From positions 355,001 through 419,000 of the forward strand of contig NZ_AQHN01000089.1 of the NCBI RefSeq assembly GCF_000359745.1: a stretch of 64,000 nucleotides of DNA. Reading direction: 5' to 3'. Source of the DNA: Rhizobium freirei PRF 81 (GTDB lineage: Bacteria; Pseudomonadota; Alphaproteobacteria; Rhizobiales; Rhizobiaceae). Shown piece by piece: positions 28,136 through 36,000 of this stretch (position 1 is its first letter; the number at the start of each line of letters is the position of its first letter). Below the pieces are notes generated by a model. That model was not told where the DNA came from. It made no database searches and was given only the letters and a program-made list of their open reading frames with translations. The position numbers were made by a program, and so were the translations under genes.

Positions 28136-28906
28136 ATGCGTCGGTTTTCGGCTTGTATCGAGTGGTTGTTCGCGCACGACGGCGACGCTTTTGCAGATCG
28201 TGTTCGGCGGGCGCATGAGGCAGGGTTGGATGCGGTCGAGTTCTGGCATTGGAGAAACAAGGATCTCGATGCGATTGCCGCCGCGGTCGCCGAGACCGGC
28301 ATTGCAGTGTCCGGCTTCGTCGCAGAGCCGATGATCGCGCTGACGAATCCGGCAAACAAAGAGGCTTGGCTGAAGGGTCTGCGTGAGTCCGTCGGCGTGG
28401 CGCAGCGCCTTGGCGCGTCGGTTTTGATTGCGCAGGCCGGCGATGATCTGCCGGAGTTTTCGCGTGCCGAGCAGCGGGCATCCCTGGTTGCAACCCTCAG
28501 CGCCGGCGCGGATATTCTTAAGGGATCCGGCGTTCGGCTCGGCCTCGAACCATTGAACACCAAGATCGATCATGTCGGCTATTATCTGTCTTCGACGGCG
28601 GAAGGCCTGGATATCATCGATGAGGTCGGCCGTCCGGAAATCGGCATCGTCTACGATCTCTATCATTCGGCCGTCATGGGCGAAAACACGCAGCAGGTGG
28701 CCGGCGATCGGCTCGACCGGATCGTGCATCTCCATGTCGCCGATCATCCCGGCCGCGGCGATCCCGGCACCGGCCATATTGATCTCAGGGAACGGCTCGA
28801 TTGGCTGTTTGACCAAGGCTATCGCGGCAGGGTAGGCTTGGAATACCGGCCGGCGACCAGTGACGCCGCTGCCGTTCGCGATGTGATCAAGTCGCTCGGT
28901 GGCTAG
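28136..28906 (+). CDS. Hydroxypyruvate isomerase-like TIM-barrel enzyme
   Basis: A 256-residue AP-endonuclease-2-type TIM barrel. Candidate metal ligands are E in LEPLNTKIDH, D in VYDLYHS, H in HLHVADHPGRGDPG and the late E of LEYRP. The family includes hydroxypyruvate isomerase Hyi and sugar epimerases acting on keto sugars. A perfect ribosome site GGGAGGAGA precedes ATG 28136. It follows the AraC gene by 61 bases and likely belongs to the same regulon as the Gfo-AKR fusion, processing the imported sugar. The true substrate is unknown. Confidence 0.85.
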   Translation: MRRFSACIEWLFAHDGDAFADRVRRAHEAGLDAVEFWHWRNKDLDAIAAAVAETGIAVSGFVAEPMIALTNPANKEAWLKGLRESVGVAQRLGASVLIAQAGDDLPEFSRAEQRASLVATLSAGADILKGSGVRLGLEPLNTKIDHVGYYLSSTAEGLDIIDEVGRPEIGIVYDLYHSAVMGENTQQVAGDRLDRIVHLHVADHPGRGDPGTGHIDLRERLDWLFDQGYRGRVGLEYRPATSDAAAVRDVIKSLGG

Positions 28907-28930
28907 TCTCTTGGGAAGGCGGCTCGCAAG

Positions 28931-29818
28931 CTAAACCGGTTCCAGCGTGCCGAAGACGGCAACCAGCCCGATTACGGCAATGCCGATGATGATCTCGGCG
29001 ATGCTTCCGAGCCGAAGCGCCTGCAGGGCGCGGCTCGGATTGCGGCCGATCCAGGGTACGAAGACATAGCGATTGAGGACGGCCAGAAGCGCCATGCCGG
29101 CGACCAATGCGATCTTGATGGCAAGCAGCTTTTGGTAAGGCGAAGACCAGTCCGTCGGCAGACGTTTCAGGATCAGCATCGTATTGACGATGCCGGAGAG
29201 AATGACGAACGCAACGGCCCAGTGCCCGACTTTCGAGAAGCGGCGCAGCGCCAGCCCCGCATCCGTCCGGCACTCCGGCCGGCTCAGAAGCCGCAGAATG
29301 GGGATCAGCGGCACCAGCGCCCCCAGCCACCCGCCGCCCGTCAGCACATGGAAGATATCGTTGGCGCGGTGCGCCTGGCGCAGTGAGCCTTCCAGCATGG
29401 AGGCGTGGCCGGTCAGCGAGAGTGCTGCGAGCCCGAAGCCGGAACCCAATGCCAGCCCGAGGCGGCGGCGGCTTTCCGGCAGCAGGAAAGCACAGACCAT
29501 CATTGCCGCTGCAACCGCCTGTACCTGCCAGGCCTGACCGACCGTTGTATTGAATAGGACATCATGCAATGTCCCGAAATCGAGCGCATCGCTCCAGCCA
29601 TTGCCGATGGTGGCCGTGGCCGCCGGAAGCGATATCAGCATCGTCAAGGCGGCAATCACCGTGATCAGGAAAAATGCCATCGCAGACATGCGCCAGACGA
29701 TATCCGCGATCGACCTGGGCACCAGAAAGGTAAGATAGGCGCAGGCACCCCACAGCAGCATCAGCGATGCGTCATGAAGAAAGCGGCAGAGTTCGAGCGC
29801 TGATGTCGATTCCATCAA
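28931..29818 (-). CDS. copD: CopD-family copper resistance membrane protein
   Basis: A 295-residue integral membrane protein with about eight predicted helices. It has the CopD pattern: FLHDASLMLLWGACAYL early, SLTGHASMLEG and DIFHVLTGGGWLGALVPL with conserved His residues in the middle, and RFSKVGHWAVAFVILSGIVN. CopD proteins act in periplasmic or cytoplasmic copper handling, often with CopC, which is not seen here. The start is a pair of Met codons. The gene is convergent with the isomerase gene. Confidence 0.88.
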   Translation of the reverse strand: MMESTSALELCRFLHDASLMLLWGACAYLTFLVPRSIADIVWRMSAMAFFLITVIAALTMLISLPAATATIGNGWSDALDFGTLHDVLFNTTVGQAWQVQAVAAAMMVCAFLLPESRRRLGLALGSGFGLAALSLTGHASMLEGSLRQAHRANDIFHVLTGGGWLGALVPLIPILRLLSRPECRTDAGLALRRFSKVGHWAVAFVILSGIVNTMLILKRLPTDWSSPYQKLLAIKIALVAGMALLAVLNRYVFVPWIGRNPSRALQALRLGSIAEIIIGIAVIGLVAVFGTLEPV

Positions 29819-30213
29819 GGCTTCACGATAAAGTTACGGCGGTCATAAAGGTGAAGCTCCCGATTAAGGTTTGGTCCGTTCCGACCGGGCAAGCGCACGA
29901 AGCGGTCTCGACGCCACCGAAAGCCCGAGAGAACAGCAATGCCGGGCTCGGCCCAGGCTCCCGTTGATCAAAGATTCTCCCGCGAGCTTGTCAAGCGCGA
30001 TAGAATTGCGGATACGCCCTGTCAACTTTCTCCATGCATAAAGGCGCCGTTCGAGGCGCTTTGCCGCAAGGCAATCCGGTGTCACAGGGTTTGGCCGATT
30101 GCGGCACCAGTCACGAGCGTCGATTTCCGTCGTTCGGCAAAGAATCGTCGCTTTTGAGTCCTTTTACAGAGATCGTTGAGGCATTTCGGGATGTATGCTC
30201 GAAAGGGAATTTT
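29819..30213. other. Gene-free intergenic region between divergent copD and phosphatase genes
   Basis: No supported coding frame in about 395 bases. It must hold promoters for both flanking genes. I see no perfect palindrome or terminator; no copper-box-like repeat stood out. Confidence 0.4.
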
Positions 30214-30987
30214 ATGTCGGCAGTCAGGATACACGAGAAGATGGCTCAGGGTTTCGGCCATCGTCGGCTTCGCGAGCGGCTCGAGCATCTCGATGTGCCC
30301 ACTTATGTCATCGGCGACGTGCATGGCCGCTACGATCTCCTGAGCGCGCTGGAGCGCAAGATCGTCGCCGATGCCGCAGGGCTTCCCGGCCGAAAACTCA
30401 TTATCATGCTGGGAGACTACATCGATCGCGGCCCGGCTTCCGCACAGGTCGTCGGCCGTCTCATGGCGAGGCCGCCGAAGGGTTTCGATCGCATTTGCCT
30501 GACCGGCAATCACGAAATGGCCATGCTCGCCTATGTCGATGGCGAGATATCGCTGGACGATTGGGCGGCGCTCGGCGGCGACGCGACGCTTGCTTCCTAT
30601 GGCGTGGATATCTCCACGCTGCAGCAGCAATATCCCAACTCCAGAAAGCTCGACACATTCATCCGAACCTGGCTTCCGGACGATCACATCAATTTCCTGC
30701 GCGGGTTGCCGATTCTGCTCGATACGCCGCAGGCCTTGTTCGTCCATGCCGGCATCGATCCCGATCGCTCGATCGCCGATCAGCAGGACGACGACCTGGT
30801 CTACATCCGCTCTCGTTTCTATGACAGCGCGCAGCCGCTGCCGAAGCTGATCGTGCACGGCCATACGCCCATCCGGCAGGCCAAAGTCAGCGGTCTCAGG
30901 CTCAATCTCGATACCGGCGCTTTTCACACCGGTCGATTGAGCGCGGCCCGCCTGTGGCAGGGCCGCGTTCACATTACCTCGACTTGA
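30214..30987 (+). CDS. Metallophosphoesterase (PPP-type serine/threonine phosphatase)
   Basis: A 257-residue phosphatase with the ordered metal motifs GDVHGRYDLL, GDYIDRGP, LTGNHE, a late FVHAGI and VHGHTP. This set defines the bacterial PrpA/PrpE/ApaH-like branch of PPP phosphatases. The start at 30214 has AAAGGGAA just upstream; a longer frame to 30034 has a basic unlikely leader. The stop is eight bases from the end of convergent gabD, with no terminator between. Target (phosphoprotein, or nucleotide such as Ap4A) is not decided. Confidence 0.9.
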   Translation: MSAVRIHEKMAQGFGHRRLRERLEHLDVPTYVIGDVHGRYDLLSALERKIVADAAGLPGRKLIIMLGDYIDRGPASAQVVGRLMARPPKGFDRICLTGNHEMAMLAYVDGEISLDDWAALGGDATLASYGVDISTLQQQYPNSRKLDTFIRTWLPDDHINFLRGLPILLDTPQALFVHAGIDPDRSIADQQDDDLVYIRSRFYDSAQPLPKLIVHGHTPIRQAKVSGLRLNLDTGAFHTGRLSAARLWQGRVHITST

Positions 30988-30995
30988 TTTGCCGG

Positions 30996-32477
30996 CTATA
31001 GATTGCCCATGCAGAGATACTTCATTTCCAGATAGTCGTCGGCGCCGTGGCGCGAGCCTTCGCGGCCCAGGCCGGATTGCTTGATGCCGCCGAACGGCGC
31101 CGTCTCCGACGACATTATGCCGGTATTGATGCCGACCATGCCGTATTCCAGCGCCTCGGCCACCCGCCAGACCTTCTTGAGATCGCCGGCGAAGAAATAG
31201 GCGGCAAGGCCGAATTCGGTGTCGTTCGCCTGAGCGATGACATCCTCAACGGTTTCGAAGCGGAAGAGCGGTGCGACCGGGCCGAAGGTCTCTTCGCGGG
31301 CGACCTTCATGGTCCGGTCGATGCCGGTCAGAATGGTCGGCGCGAAGAAGGTGCCGGCACCTTCGATGCGCTTGCCGCCGAGCAGGATCCGAGCGCCCTT
31401 CGATACTGCGTCCCGAACATGGTCTTCCGCCTTGGCGACCCCTTGTTCGTCGATCAGCGGCCCGATGGTCACGCCCGGCTTGAAGCCGTCGCCGACCGAA
31501 AGCGCCGAGACCTTGACGGCAAGCTTGGCGGCGAAGGCATCATAGACGTTGGACTGGACATAGATGCGGTTGGCGCAGACGCAGGTCTGGCCGGCATTGC
31601 GGTATTTCGAAGCCAGAGCCCCTTCGACGGCGGCATCGAGATCGGCATCGTCGAAGACGATGAAGGGCGCGTTGCCGCCAAGCTCGAGGCTGACTTTCTT
31701 GATCTGGTCGGCGCACTGGCGCATCAGGATGCGGCCGACCTCGGTCGAGCCGGTGAAGCTGATCTTGCGCACCTTCGGATTGCCGCAGAGCTCGCGGCCG
31801 ATCGCCGGGCCGTCAAGGCCGACGATGATGTTGAGAACGCCGGCCGGAATCCCGGCCTCTTCGGCAAGGACGGCAAGCGCAATCGCCGTCAGCGGCGTCT
31901 GTTCCGCCGGCTTCGAGACGACAGTGCAGCCAACGGCCAGCGCCGGCGCGATCTTGCGGGCGATCATGGCCGCCGGGAAGTTCCAGGGCGTGATCGTGCC
32001 GACGACGCCGACCGGCTGCTTGATGACGACCATGCGCTTGTCGTTGGAAGGCGCGGGGATGGTTTCGCCGTAGATGCGCTTGGCCTCTTCCGCATACCAT
32101 TCGACATAGGAGGCGGCATAGAGGATTTCGCCCCTCGCTTCCGGCAGCGGCTTGCCCATTTCGGCCGTCAGGATGTTGGCCAGCTCATCGGCATTGGCAA
32201 CCATCAGATCGAACCACTTGCGCAGGATAACGGCGCGCTCCTTGGCTGGCCGGGCGGCCCAGGCAGCCTGGGCGGCATAGGCGGCATCGATCGCAGCCGT
32301 CGTCTCGGCGGCTCCCATGTCGGGGAGGCTGGCGAGCACTTCGCCGGTCGCGGGATTGATGACATCGAAGGTCTTGGTTGCGCCACCTGCCGTCCAGGCG
32401 CCGTTGATATAGCCGGCGGCGCGCAGGAAGCGCGAGGAGAAGGGGACATGCTTGGTCATTGCTGTTGTAAAGGACAT
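30996..32477 (-). CDS. gabD: Succinate-semialdehyde dehydrogenase (NADP)
   Basis: A 493-residue aldehyde dehydrogenase that converts succinate semialdehyde to succinate in GABA breakdown. Typical sites: WNFPAAMIARKIAPAL, the NAD(P)-binding FTGSTEVGRILM, the general base E in LELGGNAPFIVFDDAD and the catalytic Cys in GQTCVCANRIYV. Start 32477 is chosen because GGAG lies eight bases upstream; ATG 32459 is another option. It lies downstream of gabT in the same direction with a 72-base gap, the usual gabTD pairing. Confidence 0.93.
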   Translation of the reverse strand: MSFTTAMTKHVPFSSRFLRAAGYINGAWTAGGATKTFDVINPATGEVLASLPDMGAAETTAAIDAAYAAQAAWAARPAKERAVILRKWFDLMVANADELANILTAEMGKPLPEARGEILYAASYVEWYAEEAKRIYGETIPAPSNDKRMVVIKQPVGVVGTITPWNFPAAMIARKIAPALAVGCTVVSKPAEQTPLTAIALAVLAEEAGIPAGVLNIIVGLDGPAIGRELCGNPKVRKISFTGSTEVGRILMRQCADQIKKVSLELGGNAPFIVFDDADLDAAVEGALASKYRNAGQTCVCANRIYVQSNVYDAFAAKLAVKVSALSVGDGFKPGVTIGPLIDEQGVAKAEDHVRDAVSKGARILLGGKRIEGAGTFFAPTILTGIDRTMKVAREETFGPVAPLFRFETVEDVIAQANDTEFGLAAYFFAGDLKKVWRVAEALEYGMVGINTGIMSSETAPFGGIKQSGLGREGSRHGADDYLEMKYLCMGNL

Positions 32478-32549
32478 GCTATGCACTCCGACAGGTTTCG
32501 TCCGGCAGGCCGCACGGGCGGATAATCAAGAAGATGCGAATGGCGGCGA

Positions 32550-33821
32550 TTAGCGAGAGGCGCTCGCCTCGAGCAGCGATGCCTCGAGAATATCGAGCGC
32601 CTCGCTGAAGACGCCATCCTGAATGGTGATCGGCGACAGGAAGCGTATGACATTGCCGTAGACGCCGCAGATCAGCAGGATCAGTCCCTTGTCAAGCGCG
32701 ATCAGCCGCACCTTGTTGGCGAAATCTGCGCTCGGCAGCTTCGTTGTCGCATCGTTGAATTCGACCGCATTCATGAAGCCGGGGCCGCGAATGTCGACGA
32801 TTTCAGGCACCTTGTCGCGCAGCGATTCAAGCCGCTGCTTCAGGCGCGAGCCGAGTTGGTTGGCGCGGTCGCACAGGCCTTCTTCGGCGATAACGTCGAG
32901 CACGGCATGGGCAGCCGCGATGCCGAGCGGATTGCCGCCATAGGTGCCGCCAAGACCGCCCGGACCAGGCGCATCCATGATTTCGGCGCGGCCGGTGACG
33001 GCGGCGAGCGGGAAGCCGCCGGCAAGGCTTTTCGCCATGGTGACGAGATCGGCGGCCACCTCATGGTGGTCCATCGCGAACATCTTGCCAGTACGCGCAA
33101 AGCCGGTCTGCACTTCGTCGGCAATCAAGAGGATGTCGTGCTGATCGCAGATCTCGCGCAGCGCCTTCATGAAAGCCGCAGGCGCCGGATAGAAGCCGCC
33201 TTCGCCCTGGACAGGTTCGAGGATGATTGCAGCGACGCGCTGAGGATCGACATCGGCGGCAAAGAGCTTCCTCAGCGTTGCCAGCGATTGCTCGACGCTG
33301 ACGCCATGCAGCGGCACGGGAAAGGGCGCATGGAAGACGTCGCCCGGCATCGGCCCGAAGCCGATCTTGTAGGGTGCCACCTTGCCGGTCAGCGCCATGC
33401 CCATGAAGGTACGGCCATGGAAGCCGCCACCGAAAGCGACAATGGCGGAGCGGCCGGTGGCGGCGCGGGCGATCTTGACGGCGTTTTCGACCGCTTCGGC
33501 GCCCGTCGTCACGAAGATCGTCTTCTTGACGAAATCGCCAGGGACGATCGCGTTCAGCCGTTCGGCGAGATGCACATAGCTCTCATAAGGCACGACCTGA
33601 TGGCAGGTATGCGTGAAGCGATCCAGCTGTTCCTTGACGGCGGCGATGACGCGGGGATGGCGATGGCCGGTATTCACCACGGCGATGCCGGAGGCAAAAT
33701 CGATATAGCGGCGGCCTTCCTTGTCCCAGATCTCGGAATTTTCGGCGCGATCGGCATAGATCTGCGTCGTCATGCCGACACCGCGGGAAATGGCGGCGTT
33801 CTTCCGTTCGGTCAAGGTCAT
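32550..33821 (-). CDS. gabT: 4-aminobutyrate aminotransferase
   Basis: A 423-residue class III PLP aminotransferase transferring the amino group of GABA to 2-oxoglutarate. Features: TTGAEAVENAVKIARAATGR, the carboxylate contact LIADEVQTGFARTGKMFA and the PLP lysine in TMAKSLAGGFPLAAV. The start MTLTERKNAAISRG is the conserved one; the open frame extends to 33905 through the promoter palindrome and is not used. It begins the gab operon, and a three-domain regulator lies upstream in the opposite direction. Confidence 0.93.
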   Translation of the reverse strand: MTLTERKNAAISRGVGMTTQIYADRAENSEIWDKEGRRYIDFASGIAVVNTGHRHPRVIAAVKEQLDRFTHTCHQVVPYESYVHLAERLNAIVPGDFVKKTIFVTTGAEAVENAVKIARAATGRSAIVAFGGGFHGRTFMGMALTGKVAPYKIGFGPMPGDVFHAPFPVPLHGVSVEQSLATLRKLFAADVDPQRVAAIILEPVQGEGGFYPAPAAFMKALREICDQHDILLIADEVQTGFARTGKMFAMDHHEVAADLVTMAKSLAGGFPLAAVTGRAEIMDAPGPGGLGGTYGGNPLGIAAAHAVLDVIAEEGLCDRANQLGSRLKQRLESLRDKVPEIVDIRGPGFMNAVEFNDATTKLPSADFANKVRLIALDKGLILLICGVYGNVIRFLSPITIQDGVFSEALDILEASLLEASASR

Positions 33822-33854
33822 TGCGGTGGCTCCAAGAAGGCAGTTTCGAATTAT

Positions 33855-33906
33855 CTTGCAGAAGTTCTGCAAGTTCTTTAGAAAAGTCCTACATTTTTCC
33901 TGCAAG
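33855..33906. promoter_or_regulatory. Candidate operator in the gabT promoter region
   Basis: A perfect 19-base palindrome CTTGCAGAA-G-TTCTGCAAG occupies 33855-33873, 34 to 52 bases before the gabT start. A second half-site TTCCTGCAAG at 33897-33906 repeats the right arm in the same orientation exactly 33 bases on, about three helical turns. The layout suits a dimeric regulator binding cooperatively; the divergent MerR-XRE-cupin protein is the obvious candidate, by inference. Confidence 0.65.
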
Positions 33907-34089
33907 ATTTCAAGCGGGATTTTGTGTGGGTGACAAGAATGCGTTGGAGGCTCCGATGCTACGCTGCGTGGTCTCGCAAGGCGCGCCGGGCATGCCCTAG
34001 CGCCTTGAAAAGCTGCGCAATTTCTTAAATCGATTTAGGGAAATGTGCTGCTGGCGCTTCATTCGTGCTAAACAGGCCGAAAGACTGGA

Positions 34090-34130
34090 GCATTCCCAGG
34101 AAAAGTGCGCAGCGATTTTCCTGGGAATGC
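34090..34130. repeat. RIME-like palindromic element, type B (perfect)
   Basis: Perfect 15-base arms GCATTCCCAGGAAAA (34090-34104) and TTTTCCTGGGAATGC (34116-34130) with loop gtgcgcagcga. It lies in the 388-base spacer between gabT and its probable regulator, about 80 bases before the regulator start, so it would be in the regulator's 5' leader if transcribed from further upstream. Otherwise the spacer holds only the gab operator. Confidence 0.75.
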
Positions 34131-34209
34131 ATGAAGAAACAAGAGGATAGGGCGTTTTCGCGAGAAGAAGAAAAGCGGAAATGCTCTGGAGATCGGGAAT
34201 CATTGGCAA

Positions 34210-35040
34210 ATGAGCAGCATCGAACCCGAGCGCTATCCAGTACGCTACAAGGTGGCGGAAGCGGCACGTCTGACCGGCGTATCGGCCTCCACCTTGCGGT
34301 TATGGGAAAGCCAGGGATTGGTCGTGCCCACCCGCTCGGAAACCGGGCACCGGCAGTATAGTGCCGAGGACGTGGCGCGGCTGAAGCGCATCTCCTGGTT
34401 CCGCGCCGAGCGCGGCCTCAATCCGGCTGCGATTCGCGAGGCGCTCGAGACGGAGGATGCGGGCGCGAACGGCCTGGAGAATGGCGAGCAATCCGCATCC
34501 TCCGACATCGGTCGCAGGTTCCGGTCGCTGCGCCATGCTGCCGGAAAGACGCTGGAGCAGGTTGCCGCCGACATGGGCATGACCTCTTCGACGCTGTCGA
34601 CCCTGGAGCGCACCTCGCAGGGCGTCAGCTTCAAAACCCTTCACGACCTTGCGGATTACTACGGCACGACCGTCTCGCGTCTGTCGGGCGAGGAGCGCGA
34701 GGATGTTCCCGCACTGATCCGATCCGGCGAATGGCGCGCCTGGCCGGCGACGACGCCTGGCGTCACCGTCCAGTTGCTCGCCGAGGGAAGAACGATGATG
34801 GATTGCCATCGCTTCGTGCTGGCGCCGGGGGCCGCAAGCGAGGGCGCCTATCGCCACGAGGGCGAGGAGTTCATCCATGTCCTGGCCGGGCGCCTGGAAC
34901 TGGTGCTCGACAGCGACCAGTTCTTCGATCTCCTGCCCGGCGATTCGCTTTATTTCGAAAGCCGCCGCTATCATTCCTGGCGCAACCGCCACGACGGCGA
35001 AACCATCTTGCTCTGGATCAACACGCCGCCGACATTTTGA
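34210..35040 (+). CDS. Three-domain regulator: MerR-type helix + XRE + cupin
   Basis: A 276-residue protein joining three modules. Residues 11-80 are a MerR-type winged helix (YKVAEAARLTGVSASTLRLWESQGL, TGHRQYSAEDVARLKRI). Residues 103-158 are an XRE/Cro helix-turn-helix (GKTLEQVAADMGMTSSTLS). Residues 185-272 are a cupin sensor (YRHEGEEFIHVLAGRLEL ... PGDSLYFESRRYHSWRN). XRE-cupin regulators are common; the added MerR helix gives two DNA-binding heads. It is divergent from gabTD, so control of GABA catabolism is the likely job, with GABA or a derivative as ligand of the cupin. That role is inferred. Confidence 0.88.
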   Translation: MSSIEPERYPVRYKVAEAARLTGVSASTLRLWESQGLVVPTRSETGHRQYSAEDVARLKRISWFRAERGLNPAAIREALETEDAGANGLENGEQSASSDIGRRFRSLRHAAGKTLEQVAADMGMTSSTLSTLERTSQGVSFKTLHDLADYYGTTVSRLSGEEREDVPALIRSGEWRAWPATTPGVTVQLLAEGRTMMDCHRFVLAPGAASEGAYRHEGEEFIHVLAGRLELVLDSDQFFDLLPGDSLYFESRRYHSWRNRHDGETILLWINTPPTF

Positions 35041-35136
35041 ACTGTGCCGGTATCGTTATCCGGTATCGTTATCACCCGGTCTGTTCTATAGAACGGACGA
35101 AAAGCGAATTCAGAAAGACCGAGCCGGGAGAGTTTC

Positions 35137-35763
35137 ATGGCTGCCACTATCCGCTATCACGAGGGCGATATTTCCGCCGCCGATGCCGCCCGCTACACCG
35201 GCGCCATAGCCATCGACACCGAAACCCTCGGCCTTATCCCACGCCGCGACCGGCTTTGCGTCGTGCAGCTTTCGCCCGGCGACGGCACGGCCGATATCAT
35301 CCGCATCGCCGCCGGTCAGAAACAGGCGCCCAATCTCGTCGCCATGCTTGCCGACCCTGCGCGTCAGAAGATCTTTCACTATGGCCGCTTCGACATCGCT
35401 GTGCTGTTCCACACCTTCGGCGTCACGACGACTCCGGTCTTCTGCACCAAGATCGCCTCGCGTCTCTGCCGTACCTATACCGACCGCCATGGCCTGAAGG
35501 ACAATCTCAAGGAGATGCTGGACGTCGATATTTCCAAGGCGCAGCAATCCTCCGACTGGGCGGCCGAACCGCTGTCGCAGGCGCAGCTCGAATATGCAGC
35601 TTCCGACGTGCTCTATCTCCATGCGCTGCGCGAGAAGCTGACGCAGCGGCTTCTGCGCGATGGGCGTATGGACTATGCCGACGATTGCTTCGCTTTCCTC
35701 CCGACCCGCGCCAAGCTCGACCTTCTTGGCTGGGAAGAGGCCGATATTTTCGCGCACAGCTGA
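35137..35763 (+). CDS. RNase D-like 3'-5' exonuclease
   Basis: A 208-residue protein equal to the DEDD exonuclease domain of RNase D without the HRDC domains. Exo I is AIAIDTETLGL (D27, E29), Exo II lies in KIFHYGRFDIAVLF, and Exo III in LEYAASDVLYLHALREKL (DEDDy with the Tyr). Such short rhizobial RNase D proteins probably trim RNA 3' ends. Single gene, about 96 bases after the regulator. Confidence 0.88.
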   Translation: MAATIRYHEGDISAADAARYTGAIAIDTETLGLIPRRDRLCVVQLSPGDGTADIIRIAAGQKQAPNLVAMLADPARQKIFHYGRFDIAVLFHTFGVTTTPVFCTKIASRLCRTYTDRHGLKDNLKEMLDVDISKAQQSSDWAAEPLSQAQLEYAASDVLYLHALREKLTQRLLRDGRMDYADDCFAFLPTRAKLDLLGWEEADIFAHS

Positions 35764-36000
35764 CGCTTCGCGTACAGGACGAAATCGACAGGCCGGTGCC
35801 GCACAAGTGGCATCGGCCGTTTCATTTAGCGATCTGTTAAGGAATAGGCTGCTATTTTGAGGATGATTTCCGGCTCTGCGCGTTCGCGTCTCGCCACTTC
35901 GGTCATATGGCGCTAGGAAATCCACCGGGCCGCATGAGCGGACCTTGATTGAACCTGCCTCCCGCTTCCATCGTCGCCTTGCCAGACAAAGGAGCATGTC

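Noticed and set aside
31047..32525. 492-codon open frame on the plus strand
   Set aside because: Mirror of gabD; no motifs, start without ribosome site.
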